Numbered from the stretch's first letter, positions 1 to 6,022 are shown. The stretch: 7,270 bases of DNA from Acidimicrobiia bacterium (GCA_013003515.1 JABDIW010000122.1:1-7270); one strand, 5' to 3'. Program-made: numbers and translations. The notes: generated from the sequence alone by a model not told the origin.

Positions 1-436
1 CGGCGACGTCGATGCGACCCCCCTCGATGAGTGGGCGCAACAGGCGACTCTGGTTGACCTCGAACTGCACCCGTGACCCCGGATAGGTCTGCTGGAATCG
101 CCCCAGGATGGCGGCGATCCTCTCCGCGCCGACCTCCTCGTTCGAGCCCACCTTGATGAGCCCGGTGAACTCGGGGTAGGCGAGCCGGGACGTCATCCGG
201 TCGTGGCTGCGGATGATCTCAGGCGCGTCCTCGAGCACGATTCGGCCTTCGTGGGTCGGCCGCAGGTCGTGCCCATCGCGGATGAGCAGTGGCTTGCCGA
301 CCCGCTGCTCGAGCCGTTTGATCTTCCAGCTGACCGCCGACGGGGTGAGGTCCAGCTGGTCGGCCGCACGACTGATCCCGCCGAATTCGGTGACCGCCAC
401 GAACGCCCGCATCGACTCGATATCGATCTTGAGCAT
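1..436 (-). CDS. LysR-type transcriptional regulator, N-terminal part (gene runs off the left edge)
   Basis: DNA-binding transcription regulator. The reverse strand stays open from the ATG at 434-436 to the window edge, giving 145 codons with no stop. Residues ~5-64 form the winged helix-turn-helix typical of the family: SRAADQLDLTPSAVSWKIKR followed by LEQRVGKPLL and the wing residues LRPTHEG. A linker helix follows (~65-90). The effector-binding domain begins at ~92 with GLIKVGSNEEVGAERIAAIL, and most of it lies outside the window, so the ligand cannot be guessed. An in-frame stop (TGA at 449-451) lies five codons upstream and no other start codon lies between, so this ATG is well fixed. 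No Shine-Dalgarno is visible; a -10-like CATACT sits six bases before the ATG, suggesting a leaderless transcript. The gene is divergent from the small gene at 510. LysR proteins often control the divergent neighbour and themselves, which is inference here. Confidence 0.9.
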   Translation of the reverse strand, partial: MLKIDIESMRAFVAVTEFGGISRAADQLDLTPSAVSWKIKRLEQRVGKPLLIRDGHDLRPTHEGRIVLEDAPEIIRSHDRMTSRLAYPEFTGLIKVGSNEEVGAERIAAILGRFQQTYPGSRVQFEVNQSRLLRPLIEGGRIDVA

Positions 437-448
437 GATGACAGTATG
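437..448 (-). promoter_or_regulatory. Predicted leaderless promoter (-10 element) of the LysR-type gene
   Basis: Read on the minus strand, CATACT (448 to 443) fits the bacterial -10 pattern NANNNT. It is followed by exactly six bases (GTCATC) and then the ATG at 436. This spacing is typical of leaderless actinobacterial transcripts that begin at the A of the start codon. I see no good -35 hexamer at 16-18 bases. The element lies inside the palindrome at 438-452, so a protein bound there would block this promoter. Confidence 0.45.
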
Positions 449-452
449 TCAT
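438..452. promoter_or_regulatory. Perfect 15-bp palindrome, probable LysR operator
   Basis: The sequence ATGACA-GTA-TGTCAT is a perfect inverted repeat with six-base arms and a three-base spacer. It contains the T-N11-A pattern (T439 to A451) characteristic of LysR-family binding sites. It begins two bases upstream of the LysR start codon and covers the predicted -10 element, which suggests autorepression. It lies about 50 bases upstream of the divergent gene's likely start at 510, a position from which that promoter could also be affected. The palindrome is seen directly; the regulator that binds it is inferred. Confidence 0.6.
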
Positions 453-474
453 GAAAAGAGTTGATACGTGGAGC

Positions 475-509
475 TTGTGTCAGAGATGAGTTCTGTCGAT
501 ACTGATTGC
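475..509 (+). promoter_or_regulatory. Predicted leaderless promoter of the small divergent gene
   Basis: TTGTGT (475-480) is a weak match to a -35 hexamer. Seventeen bases later comes GATACT (498-503), a good -10 match. Six bases separate the -10 from the ATG at 510, the same spacing as on the opposite strand for the LysR gene. No Shine-Dalgarno precedes the ATG, consistent with a leaderless message. Confidence 0.45.
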
Positions 510-701
510 ATGACAACGATCACCACCCCCCTCCGGCGCTCCCACCGCAACACGCGGACCACGTCCGCACCGGTTTCGGCGAGGGCGCGTCGCATCGTCC
601 ACCACCTCCGCTGGGTCGGCGAAAGCCTCAACAGCGACGACCGCGCCCGGGTGTGCGACCAGACACTGCTGCACTACACCGAAGCCCGCTCCGTCCGCTG
701 A
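510..701 (+). CDS. Small basic protein of unknown function, divergent from the LysR gene
   Basis: I do not recognise this 63-residue protein. The reading frame has very strong G/C bias at third codon positions, which supports real coding. Residues 1-28 are rich in Arg, Thr and Ser and look disordered (for example RRSHRNTRTTSAPVSARARR). Residues 26-60 could form a helix or two (ARRIVHHLRWVGESLNSDDR and what follows), with one Cys at 49. There is no signal peptide and no membrane segment, and the net charge is clearly positive. The frame is also open from GTG at 468 and ATG at 486. I chose ATG 510 because a -10-like GATACT lies exactly six bases upstream and the upstream codons show no coding bias. 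Being divergent from a LysR-type gene, it may be that regulator's target. Nucleic-acid binding is possible from the charge alone, but that is speculation. Confidence 0.6.
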   Translation: MTTITTPLRRSHRNTRTTSAPVSARARRIVHHLRWVGESLNSDDRARVCDQTLLHYTEARSVR

Positions 702-704
702 GTC

Positions 705-749
705 GGTCGAGGAGCAGCTGAAGCAATTCGGCTGTTCGACTCGTCGACC
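705..749. terminator. Possible weak hairpin between convergent genes
   Basis: The 49-base gap between the small gene and the hydratase/dehydrogenase gene contains GGTCGA (705-710), which can pair with TCGACC (744-749). Alternatively GTCGA and CAGC (706-710, 715-718) can pair with GCTG and TCGAC (731-734, 736-740). Neither stem is followed by a run of T on either strand, so this is at best a weak or Rho-assisted end point for convergent transcription. Confidence 0.2.
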
Positions 750-750
750 G

Positions 751-2952
751 CTACCTCCGGACGGGTTCTCCCGACTCGGCGTGATCCACGAGGATCTGGG
801 CCGGCTGGAAGCGGTCACCGTGGGTTTCCGCGAGACGTTCCATCCGCTTCACGACTTCGGCGGCACCGAGACGATCGACGAGCATGAACGGTCCACCGGT
901 GAACGGCGGGAAGCCGAACCCGAAGATCGCACCGATGTCACCGTCGCGGGCCGATCGCAAGACCCCGTCCTCGAGACAGCGCGCCGCTTCGTTGATGAAC
1001 TGCAGGGAGAGCCGGTCCTCGATCTCGCCCGTCGGCATGCTCGTGCTCGGCGTGACCCCGAGCACCGAGTACACCGACTCGTCGACCTCGGTCTTCTTCC
1101 CCTTCTCGTACCGGTAGAAGCCGCGTTCGTTCTTCCGCCCCATGCGGTCGTCGGCGATCATCTTGTCGAGCCCCTCGGCCGGTGTCATCCGGTCACCGAA
1201 GGCGCCCACCATGATCTCGCCCACCTTCACGGCGACGTCGATGCCGACCTCGTCGATCAGCGTGACCGGCCCGACCGGGAACCCCCACTGCACCATCGTG
1301 TCGTCGATGTGTTCGATGTCGACCCCCTCGGCGAGGAGATAGCCCACTTCGTTCATGTACGGAGCCAGGGCGCGATTGGCGTAGAAACCGGTCCCGTCGT
1401 TGACGACGATGACGGTCTTGCCCTGCCGCTTCCCGAACTCGACGCACGTTGCCGTCACCCGGTCGGCCGTCCGGTCGGTCGTGATGATCTCGAGGAGCGG
1501 CATCTTGTCGGCCGGCGAGAAGTAGTGCATGCCGATCACGTTCTCGGGACGCTTCGCCGCCGCGGCGATGTCCGCAATCGGTATCGACGACGTGTTCGTG
1601 GCGAAGATCGTGGCCTCGTCGGTCGCCGCCTCGACATCGGCGAGGATCGCGTGCTTCAGGGCGAGGTCCTCGAACACGGCTTCGATCACGAGGTCGACGT
1701 TTCCGAACCCGGCATAATCGACGGTTCCCGTCACCAGATGCATGACCCGCTCGGCCTCACGCGGTGTCATCCGGCGGCGCTTCACCTGGCCCCGCAGATA
1801 CGTGTCCACGTAGCCGAGCCCGCGGGCCGCCCCGGCGTCGTCGACCTCCTTGATACGGGTGCTGGTGTTCGCCTTGGTCGCGGTGACGGTGGCGATTCCG
1901 CCACCCATCAGCCCCCCGCCGATGACACCGACCTTCCTGACGGTCACGGGTTCGACCCCGTCGGGCACCCAGGTCTCCTTCTTGAGGTCCTGCGATGCGA
2001 AGAACACCGACCGCAACGCCTTGCTCTCCGGTGTCACGACGAGGCGACCGAAGGCCTCGGCCTCGAAGGCCAGGCCGGCCTCCAGACCCTGCTCCATACC
2101 CACCTTCACCGCTTGCAGGATCTCCTTGGGTGCCGGGTAGTTGCCCTTCGTCGTCTCCAGCATCTGCTGTTCCGCCTTCTGGAACAGCACCTTGCGCCCC
2201 AGCGGGTTCTCCTCGAGCGCGAGCTGCTGGATGCGCTCGGGCGACAAGAGCCCCTTCAGGCCGGCAACCGCGCCGTCGCCCGGTTCACTCCCGAGCGTGC
2301 CGACGGCGTCGAGGGCGCGGCGGCGGGCGACGTCGAGCAACACCTCGACCGGGCACACCTCGTCTACCAATCCCATCTTGCGCGCTTTGCGAGGACGAAC
2401 AGGACGCCCGGTCAACACCAGGTCGAGCGCAGTGGCGACGCCGACGAGGCGAGGTAGCCGTTGCGTGCCGCCCGCTCCCGGCAGCAGGCCCAGCTGAACC
2501 TCGGGCTGTCCGAGCTGGGTCTTCCCCTCGTCGTCGGAGGCGATGCGCATCGAGCAAGCGAGCGCGAGCTCCATGCCGCCACCGAGGCAGGGCCCGTGGA
2601 TGGCAGCCACCACCGGCTTGCCCCGCTCCTTGTGCAAGTTCTCGAGCCGGTTGATCACCTCCTGACCCTGGGTGAGCATCTCGGCCGCCGTCTCGGCATC
2701 CGTCAGGCTCTGGAACCAGCGGATGTCGGCCCCGGCGAGAAAGTTGTCGGGCTTGGCGCTGCCCAATACGACGGCAACGACATCGGGATCGTTCTCGATG
2801 CGCTCGATGACGGAATCTGCATCCATCATGAGGTCGGGCGACATCGTGTTCATCGCCTCGCCGTCGCGATCGATGAGGACCAGCGCGACGCCGTCGTCGT
2901 CGACGCTGTACTCGAAGTGGGTCAGCTCGAGGTCGGGTGCGGTAGTGGTCAT
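751..2952 (-). CDS. fadJ: Fatty-acid oxidation complex alpha subunit: enoyl-CoA hydratase / 3-hydroxyacyl-CoA dehydrogenase (FadJ-like)
   Basis: Cytoplasmic two-domain enzyme of 733 residues, close to FadB/FadJ (about 715-730). It hydrates trans-2-enoyl-CoA to L-3-hydroxyacyl-CoA, then oxidises that with NAD+ to 3-ketoacyl-CoA. The hydratase domain is ~10-200: GPCLGGGMELALAC carries Glu128 and GQPEVQLGLLPGAGG carries Glu151, the two catalytic glutamates. The 23-residue gap between them and the LGLLPGAGGTQRLPRLVG wording resemble FadJ and mitochondrial alpha subunits more than FadB. The dehydrogenase NAD fold starts at 341 (VGVIGGGLMGGGIA), with catalytic His476 in HYFSPADKMPLLEI and its partner Glu488. 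C-terminal dimerisation-type domains follow (NDGTGFYANRALAPYM, QWGFPVGPVTLIDEVG, FGFPPFTGGPFM). The frame is open upstream to 3159, but that extension overlaps the thiolase gene and is not family-like. The ATG at 2952 has AGGAG seven bases upstream. It follows the thiolase stop by ten bases, so the two are co-transcribed. All key residues are present. Confidence 0.95.
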   Translation of the reverse strand: MTTTAPDLELTHFEYSVDDDGVALVLIDRDGEAMNTMSPDLMMDADSVIERIENDPDVVAVVLGSAKPDNFLAGADIRWFQSLTDAETAAEMLTQGQEVINRLENLHKERGKPVVAAIHGPCLGGGMELALACSMRIASDDEGKTQLGQPEVQLGLLPGAGGTQRLPRLVGVATALDLVLTGRPVRPRKARKMGLVDEVCPVEVLLDVARRRALDAVGTLGSEPGDGAVAGLKGLLSPERIQQLALEENPLGRKVLFQKAEQQMLETTKGNYPAPKEILQAVKVGMEQGLEAGLAFEAEAFGRLVVTPESKALRSVFFASQDLKKETWVPDGVEPVTVRKVGVIGGGLMGGGIATVTATKANTSTRIKEVDDAGAARGLGYVDTYLRGQVKRRRMTPREAERVMHLVTGTVDYAGFGNVDLVIEAVFEDLALKHAILADVEAATDEATIFATNTSSIPIADIAAAAKRPENVIGMHYFSPADKMPLLEIITTDRTADRVTATCVEFGKRQGKTVIVVNDGTGFYANRALAPYMNEVGYLLAEGVDIEHIDDTMVQWGFPVGPVTLIDEVGIDVAVKVGEIMVGAFGDRMTPAEGLDKMIADDRMGRKNERGFYRYEKGKKTEVDESVYSVLGVTPSTSMPTGEIEDRLSLQFINEAARCLEDGVLRSARDGDIGAIFGFGFPPFTGGPFMLVDRLGAAEVVKRMERLAETHGDRFQPAQILVDHAESGEPVRR

Positions 2953-2959
2953 GAAAGGG

Positions 2960-2964
2960 CTCCT
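2960..2964 (-). promoter_or_regulatory. Ribosome binding site of the fadJ-like gene, overlapping the thiolase stop
   Basis: On the minus strand AGGAG lies seven bases before the ATG at 2952. It shares bases with the TAG stop of the thiolase (2965-2963). This fixes the start at 2952 rather than the upstream in-frame codons and suggests translational coupling of the two subunits. Confidence 0.75.
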
Positions 2965-4246
2965 AGCGTTCGAGAACGACGGCGGCGCCGAGGCCACCGG
3001 CCGCACACTGGGTGATGAGGGCGGTCCCGCTGTCACGCCGAACCAGCTCGTTGGCCATGGTGAGCGCCTGCCGGGTACCGGTGGCGCCGAACGGGTGACC
3101 GAGCGAGATCGACCCGCCATAGGGGTTGAGCTTCTCGGCGGGTATCTCGCCGATGGCACGGTCTCGGCCGAGGTGCTTCGCGGCCCACTCCTTCGACGCG
3201 AAGGCCGCCATGTTCGACAGCATCTGGGCCGAAAACGCCTCGTGCATGTCGATGATGTCGATGTCGTCGAGGGTCATGCCGGCCCGGTCGAGTGCGATCG
3301 GGCTGGCGAACGACGGCCCCATCAACAACTGCCAGCCCGGATCGAGGGCAGCGAACGCCCACGACCGGACGAACGCTCTCGGGATGAAGCCGAGGCGTTC
3401 CGCCGTCGCCTCCTCCATCAGCAGCACCGCAGACGCGCCGTCTGTCAGTGGCGAGCTGTTGCCCGCGGTGACCGTTCCGTACTTGCGGTCGAACACCGGT
3501 CGCAGGGTGGTGAGCTTCTCGATTGTGGTCTCGGCGCGTGGAATGCCGTCCTGCGACACGATGTCGCGGTAGTTCTTCACCGGGATGGGCATCACCTCGG
3601 TGTCGTAGACACCCTTCTCCCACGCCTCGACCGCCTTCATGTGCGACTCCCAGGCGTAGCGGTCCTGGTCCTCGCGGGTGATCCCGTTCTCCCGGGCCAT
3701 CTTCTCGGCCGACTCGCCCATGGTGAGCCCGGTGCTCCTCTCGGCCAGGGCCGGGGGCTGGGGGGCCAGATCCTTGGGCCGCACCGAGCCGAAGGCCTTC
3801 ACCTTCGACATCGGGTCCTTGGCCGAGTTGGCCTCCATCAGGGCGTCGACGAACGTGTCGCTGTAGAGGATGGGCGGCTTCGACAGCGAATCGGCGCCAC
3901 CGGCGATGATCACGTCTGCGTCGCCGGTCAGGATAGCTTGCGTGCCGTTGACCAGGGCCTGGGTGCTGGTCGCGCAGGCCCGCGTCACCGAATAGGCGTC
4001 GACGTTCTGGGGCATGTCCGCCCGCACCACGATCTCGCGAGCGAGATTGGGGCCACTGAGGTCGGGGATGACGGAGCCGTACACGACCTGGTCGACCTGA
4101 CCTCCCTCGACCCCTGCCCGCTGGAGCAGTTCGTTGACCACCGTGGCGCTGAGGTCGAGCGTCGAGAGGTCTTTGAAGACGGTGCCCGACTTCACGAACG
4201 GCGTCCTCAACCCGTCGACGATGGCAACCCTTCTGTCCTTACCCAT
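2963..4246 (-). CDS. fadI: Acetyl-CoA C-acyltransferase (3-ketoacyl-CoA thiolase), fatty-acid oxidation complex beta subunit (FadI-like)
   Basis: Thiolase that cleaves 3-ketoacyl-CoA with free CoA to acetyl-CoA and an acyl-CoA two carbons shorter, the last step of the beta-oxidation cycle. It has 427 residues, against about 436 for E. coli FadI. The nucleophilic Cys91 is in SVTRACATSTQAL. The catalytic His384 is in GGSISLGHPFGATGTR, and Cys414 is in TQCAAGGLGAAVV. His335 in MHEAFSAQ replaces the Asn of the common NEAF motif; His there is typical of FadI and mitochondrial beta subunits. The substrate-pocket motif TAGNSSPLTDGASAVLL is at 260-276. I chose the ATG at 4246 because GAGGA lies five bases upstream and the protein then begins as the family does (RVAIVDGLRTPF). 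The frame is open to 4381, but the extra residues are not thiolase-like. It is first in a two-gene operon, ten bases ahead of the alpha subunit, in the fadI-fadJ order. Confidence 0.95.
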   Translation of the reverse strand: MGKDRRVAIVDGLRTPFVKSGTVFKDLSTLDLSATVVNELLQRAGVEGGQVDQVVYGSVIPDLSGPNLAREIVVRADMPQNVDAYSVTRACATSTQALVNGTQAILTGDADVIIAGGADSLSKPPILYSDTFVDALMEANSAKDPMSKVKAFGSVRPKDLAPQPPALAERSTGLTMGESAEKMARENGITREDQDRYAWESHMKAVEAWEKGVYDTEVMPIPVKNYRDIVSQDGIPRAETTIEKLTTLRPVFDRKYGTVTAGNSSPLTDGASAVLLMEEATAERLGFIPRAFVRSWAFAALDPGWQLLMGPSFASPIALDRAGMTLDDIDIIDMHEAFSAQMLSNMAAFASKEWAAKHLGRDRAIGEIPAEKLNPYGGSISLGHPFGATGTRQALTMANELVRRDSGTALITQCAAGGLGAAVVLER

Positions 4247-4251
4247 TCGAA

Positions 4252-4256
4252 TCCTC
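4252..4256 (-). promoter_or_regulatory. Ribosome binding site of the thiolase
   Basis: On the minus strand GAGGA sits five bases before the ATG at 4246. It decides the start against upstream in-frame codons (as far as 4381), which would add 45 residues absent from the family. Unlike several neighbours, this gene therefore has a leader. Confidence 0.7.
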
Positions 4257-4330
4257 GTTTCACTTTTGCCGCGTGTCTTGCGCACGGCGGGAGGCGTCCC
4301 GGCCACCCAACCAATTTCAGCGCCTGTCCG

Positions 4331-4378
4331 GAGCTTGACTAGGGAACTTGGCCACTTCCTGAGCTTGCTTCGAGCTGG
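4331..4378. repeat. Four GARCTKG heptamers upstream of the thiolase operon
   Basis: Within 48 bases the plus strand carries GAGCTTG (4331-4337), GAACTTG (4344-4350), GAGCTTG (4361-4367) and GAGCTGG (4372-4378). The two identical copies sit in 14-base contexts that match at 11 positions (4327-4340 and 4357-4370). They are exactly 30 bases apart, about three helical turns. They lie in the 208-base gap between the divergent thiolase and the small gene at 4455, 85-130 bases upstream of the thiolase start. They could be operator half-sites for a regulator of the operon. I could not identify a convincing -35/-10 pair for the thiolase in this gap. Confidence 0.35.
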
Positions 4379-4442
4379 CATTCAGTCGCATTGGGGCCAC
4401 GAGGACGTCGCCGGCCACGGAAGCCGGGTCAGATGGGCGCGT

Positions 4443-4454
4443 TAGCCTGACGGC
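4443..4454 (+). promoter_or_regulatory. Predicted leaderless promoter of the small gene at 4455
   Basis: TAGCCT (4443-4448) fits the actinobacterial -10 pattern TANNNT. It is followed by exactly six bases and then the ATG at 4455, with no Shine-Dalgarno between. This is the third start in the window with the same arrangement. No clear -35 hexamer is visible. Confidence 0.5.
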
Positions 4455-4709
4455 ATGGCCGACCTTGGGATCAGCGACACGAGTTCCGACATCGCGGCCC
4501 GGCAGCGGGAACGCCTCCGGGGCGCGTCAATGGCCGAACGCGTCGAGCTGATCGAGCAGCTCTGTGACGCCACCACCGCGGTCGCGCTCGCCGGAATCGA
4601 CCGCCAGCACCCCGATGCCACCGCAACTGAGCGAGCACAGCTCCTTGCGGCGCGCCGTTACGGGTCTGCCTTCGCCCAAACGGCTCTCGGGCGCATGCTG
4701 GCCCCGTGA
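4455..4709 (+). CDS. Small conserved helical protein paired with a nucleotidyltransferase-like gene
   Basis: An 84-residue protein, predicted mostly helical, with no membrane segment. From memory it resembles a short hypothetical protein often found directly before AbiEii-like nucleotidyltransferase-fold genes in diverse bacteria. The shared pattern is a Ser/Thr-Pro-like N-cap (SDTSSDIAARQRERLRG), a central helix, then ALAGIDRQHPDAT and a C-terminal RRYGSAFAQ. Here these fall at ~7-23, 26-44, 45-56 and 67-75. Its stop overlaps the next gene's GTG start by four bases (GTGA, 4706-4709), so the two were translated as a coupled pair. The frame is intact, with a predicted leaderless promoter. An antitoxin-like role is inferred only from the pairing. 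It could equally be an accessory subunit of a housekeeping nucleotidyltransferase. Confidence 0.75.
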   Translation: MADLGISDTSSDIAARQRERLRGASMAERVELIEQLCDATTAVALAGIDRQHPDATATERAQLLAARRYGSAFAQTALGRMLAP

Positions 4710-5211
4710 CCAACCCGCTCGAACTCGCCGCCGACGTGGCGCGCCTCGTCGAGACGTGCGGCGGCAGCTACGTCCTCGGCGGGTCGCTGGCCAGCTCACT
4801 GCTCGGCGAACCCCGAAGCACCGTCGACATCGATCTTGCCATCCACATCGCGGCGACCGACGGGGCCCGGCTCCTCGACGCCCTCGAATCCGGCCCGTAC
4901 TACGTGCCGCGGACCGCAGCCCTCGAGGCGCTGAACTCCGCCGGATCATTCAACGTGCTCCACGAGCAGAGCGTGTACAAGATCGATCTGTCCAGCTGTG
5001 GGTCACCGCCCCCGAGGATCAGATCCTCCGAAAGCTCGACTGGTATCGCCGGGGCGGGCAGGTTGCCGATCGGCAATGGCGAGATGTGATCGGCCTCCTC
5101 CAGCTGGCGCCCGAACTCGATCATGCGTACCTGCACACCTCAGCGAACAACACCGGACTGACCGAGCTACTCGAGCGCGCCCTGACATCAGCCGATGTGA
5201 AACCCGCCTGA
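4706..5211 (+). pseudogene. Nucleotidyltransferase-fold protein (AbiEii-like), probable pseudogene with internal deletion and frameshift
   Basis: The first frame starts at GTG 4706 and gives a nucleotidyltransferase head. GGSLASSLLGEPRSTVDIDL holds the GG-S motif (residues 25-27) and the Asp41-x-Asp43 pair. A third Asp at 94 lies in VYKID. Homology in this frame stops near 4990, and it runs on without sense to a stop at 5089. From about 4990 the next frame carries the expected C-terminal half: VTAPEDQILRKLDWYRRGGQ, then RQWRDVIGLL and a helical end, stopping at 5211. In intact relatives, as I recall them, about 25-30 residues separate the third-Asp strand from the (S/A)PED motif. Here almost none remain. 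A deletion of 3n+1 bases (roughly 75-80) near 4988-5001 would explain both the loss and the frame change, so a single-base sequencing error is unlikely. As it stands the product would be a 127-residue protein with a wrong tail. It overlaps the partner gene by four bases. Confidence 0.7.
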
Positions 5212-5224
5212 GCCCGACGGCCGG

Positions 5225-6019
5225 CTACGTGTCGTGTACCGATCTCTCCGTCTCGAAATAGGTGTCCGTGGAATACCCACTACGGCGGTACGTGAAATAG
5301 GCCACGTGTCGAGTCTCGTCCGACCCGTTCGCCATTCCCCGGTGGAGAACCCGATCGTCGAATACCAGGCACGCTCCGGCGGTCAACGGGCTGGCCCACG
5401 GCTCGGGCACCGGGTGTGCCGTATCCGCCACAAGAGTCTGCGGCGACGTTCCGGCGTGTTGGTAGATCAGTTGCTCGACAACAAGGGACGGGTTGTTCAC
5501 GTGGTTCGTCAGGCGGTGGGATCCCCGGGCGAACTCGGTGGGTCCCATCGCCATCGGCACATCATGCAGCGCCACCAGCACGTTCAAGGCGTTCGCGGGC
5601 CGGTGCTCGGAGGTTTCGTGTGGAGAGTCCGAGTGCCAGAACTGGTCGGGGCTCCCGGGCTCGGATGAGATAACTCCGCTGACCCAGAGTTCAGCGTCGT
5701 CGCCCAGCACCGACTCGACCAGCGGCCACCACGGCATCCCCGTCTCATCGAGCCCGAACTCCTGGGGATCGATGGGCACATCCCACCGTCCGGGCGATCG
5801 CTGCACGATCTCGGAATACCCGGCCGCGCTGCCGATCCCGACCTCCTTCGACCCGAGCGCATCCCTCGCCTCCCGGGCACTGCGCTGCGACACGTCGAGC
5901 AACCGAGCGACCAACTCGCCGGCACACCCCTCTGCCAGCAAAACGAACCCGTCGGCCGCCAGCCGGACCTCCGAGCGGCGTAGCGCCGCCACGTCATGGC
6001 CCTTTTCTTTGTTGCTCAC
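5225..6019 (-). CDS. Phytanoyl-CoA dioxygenase (PhyH)-like Fe(II)/2-oxoglutarate oxygenase
   Basis: Cytoplasmic non-haem iron oxygenase of 264 residues that would hydroxylate an organic substrate using O2 and 2-oxoglutarate. The double-stranded beta-helix core spans ~110-245. The iron ligands are the HxD pair His129/Asp131 in DQFWHSDSPH and the distal His226 in VLHRGMANGS. Arg237, eleven residues later, is placed to bind 2-oxoglutarate. MAMGPTEFARGSHR (156-169) is typical PhyH wording. All cofactor residues are present, so it should be active, but the substrate cannot be told: relatives act on acyl-CoAs, antibiotics and small metabolites. The start is GTG at 6019, directly after an in-frame stop, with AGGGAGGG (6030-6023) unusually close. 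A second GTG at codon 10 (5992), with AAGGG seven bases upstream, is an alternative. It converges on the pseudogene (13-base gap) and is divergent from the gene at 6115. Confidence 0.85.
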   Translation of the reverse strand: MSNKEKGHDVAALRRSEVRLAADGFVLLAEGCAGELVARLLDVSQRSAREARDALGSKEVGIGSAAGYSEIVQRSPGRWDVPIDPQEFGLDETGMPWWPLVESVLGDDAELWVSGVISSEPGSPDQFWHSDSPHETSEHRPANALNVLVALHDVPMAMGPTEFARGSHRLTNHVNNPSLVVEQLIYQHAGTSPQTLVADTAHPVPEPWASPLTAGACLVFDDRVLHRGMANGSDETRHVAYFTYRRSGYSTDTYFETERSVHDT

Positions 6020-6022
6020 TCA

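Noticed and set aside
203..454. Plus-strand open frame across the LysR gene
   Set aside because: The opposite strand encodes an unmistakable LysR helix-turn-helix protein; this frame is its shadow.
480..818. Minus-strand open frame spanning the small gene, the gap and the end of the fadJ-like gene
   Set aside because: It overlaps two supported genes, has shadow-like composition and no recognisable domain.
781..2457. Long plus-strand open frame (558 codons) opposite the fadJ-like gene
   Set aside because: It mirrors a clearly conserved enzyme on the other strand, has the Arg/His/Asp-rich composition of an antisense shadow in high-GC DNA, and shows no domain.
2953..3159. N-terminal extension of the fadJ-like protein by 69 residues
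   Set aside because: It would overlap the thiolase coding region, is Pro/Ser/Arg-rich and unlike the family. The ATG at 2952 has its own ribosome binding site.
2672..4342. Long plus-strand open frame (556 codons) opposite the thiolase and the start of the fadJ-like gene
   Set aside because: It is an antisense shadow of the same kind: it spans the junction of two real genes and has low-complexity Arg/His/Gly content.
4247..4381. N-terminal extension of the thiolase by 45 residues
   Set aside because: The family begins at the KDRRVAIVDGLRTPF segment, and GAGGA five bases before the ATG at 4246 marks the start. The extension is basic and unconserved-looking.
5014..5028. Perfect inverted repeat GAGGATC-A-GATCCTC
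   Set aside because: It falls inside codons for the conserved Glu-Asp-Gln-Ile-Leu of the nucleotidyltransferase C-terminal half, so it is most simply explained by coding sequence.
5212..5224. GC-rich GCCGGC palindrome near the convergent gene ends as a terminator
   Set aside because: The stem is too short and no T-run follows on either strand.
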